A stretch of 6,077 nt of DNA, from assembly GCA_023422555.1 (NCBI GenBank), contig JAFAGQ010000003.1:1-6077 (forward strand). Reading direction: 5' to 3'. The notes under the pieces are model-generated. The model did not search any database and was not told where the DNA came from. It saw only the letters and a list, made by a program, of their open reading frames with translations. Each line of letters starts with the position of its first letter. The first letter of the stretch is position 1. The position numbers and the translations under genes were made by a program. The stretch is from Pseudomonadota bacterium (GTDB lineage Bacteria; Pseudomonadota; Gammaproteobacteria; Burkholderiales; Burkholderiaceae_B). Shown here piece after piece: positions 5,626 through 6,077 of this stretch.

Positions 5626-6077
5626 TTATTTGACAGCATACAGATACAGTTCGACGCGACGATTCTGTGCGCGTCCGGCGGCTGTTGCATTGTCGGCGAT
5701 CGGATCGTTTGGACCACGGCCTTCAATGCTCATGCGGCTGCTGTTCACACCTTTGCCGTTCAGATAATTCACAACGCTCTGCGCACGATTAACTGACAGT
5801 TGCTGATTGAATGCCATCTGACCGGTGCTGTCGGTGTGACCGACAGATTTCAAACGCAATTGCTGGCTTTCGTTCATGGACTGGGCCAGGGCATCCAGCA
5901 CAGGGAACAGCGCTGGCTTCAGATCATATTTTGCGGTGTCAAACGTTGCACCTTCAGGAATATTCACCTTCAGGCTGCCATCAGGCATTTTGGTGGTGGA
6001 AATACCCAGCTCTTTGCCGCCCGCATCGTTGACGCGACCAACAATGCGATCCCAGTTGTATCCTACGATGGCTCCGC
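5626..6077 (-). CDS. OmpA-family peptidoglycan-binding outer-membrane protein, 5' end outside window
   Basis: The minus frame is open from the window edge to TAA at 5626-5628, giving the last 149 residues. The fragment begins GAIVGYNWDRIVGRV, resembling the end of a glycine-zipper region as in YiaD-type OmpA lipoproteins. The OmpA C-terminal domain runs from about residue 33 of the fragment to the end: SLKVNIPEGATFDTAKYDL (34-52), GHTDSTG (79-85), LSVNRAQSVVNYL (93-105), GRGPNDPIADN (119-129) and the AQNRRVEL end (136-143). D82 and R97 are spaced as the Asp/Arg pair that binds diaminopimelate in peptidoglycan. The domain tethers the outer membrane to the wall. The ATG inside the fragment (5986-5988) is internal, not the start. 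The missing N terminus decides between lipoprotein and other anchoring. It is convergent with the small-protein unit. Confidence 0.9.
   Translation of the reverse strand, partial: GAIVGYNWDRIVGRVNDAGGKELGISTTKMPDGSLKVNIPEGATFDTAKYDLKPALFPVLDALAQSMNESQQLRLKSVGHTDSTGQMAFNQQLSVNRAQSVVNYLNGKGVNSSRMSIEGRGPNDPIADNATAAGRAQNRRVELYLYAVK

Noticed and set aside
5626..5988. OmpA-domain protein starting at the ATG at 5988
   Set aside because: The frame continues upstream to the window edge with OmpA-like sequence, so this Met is internal.
1..6077. CRISPR array, tRNA, rRNA, insertion sequence or attachment site
   Set aside because: No regular repeat-spacer pattern, transposase, terminal inverted repeats or tRNA-like cloverleaf was seen on either strand; the only tandem repeat is the short degenerate array at 5482-5606.

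Overview
The window reads as chromosomal DNA of a betaproteobacterium, most likely Burkholderiales, family Alcaligenaceae. This is inferred from the very Bordetella/Achromobacter-like acyl-CoA thioesterase, the copA-cueR order and the OmpA type, with moderate GC in genes and AT-rich gaps. I could not search databases, and the genus stays open.

Layout. (1) 1-965, minus: the N-terminal 60% of an AidB-type acyl-CoA dehydrogenase, running off the left edge. (2) 966-1132: intergenic, with a CRP/FNR-like dyad. (3) 1133-3822, minus: a two-gene copper-efflux operon, copA (P1B-type Cu+ ATPase) then cueR (MerR-family Cu+ sensor), overlapping by ATGA. Its promoter at 3961-3991 is a textbook CueR promoter: TTGACC, a 19-bp spacer holding an imperfect dyad, then TATAGT. 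A leader of about 130 nt follows. CueR should therefore activate its own operon when Cu+ rises, and CopA exports the Cu+ from the cytoplasm. (4) 4213-4701, plus: a hotdog-fold acyl-CoA thioesterase, divergent from copA. (5) 4766-5455, plus: an orphan transcription unit with a good sigma-70-type promoter, a roughly 300-nt hairpin-rich leader, an unrecognised 51-residue Asn-rich small protein, a possible multi-helix RNA element and a strong intrinsic terminator. (6) 5482-5606: a degenerate tandem array of about 16 bp per unit that flips orientation. (7) 5626-6077, minus: the C-terminal part of an OmpA-family peptidoglycan-binding protein, running off the right edge.

The copper operon is well understood. 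The part least explained by known families is 4750-5610: the small-protein/structured-RNA unit and the repeat array beside ompA. The unit stands alone, since the next gene downstream is convergent, so its product (small protein, RNA or both) must be the point of the transcript.
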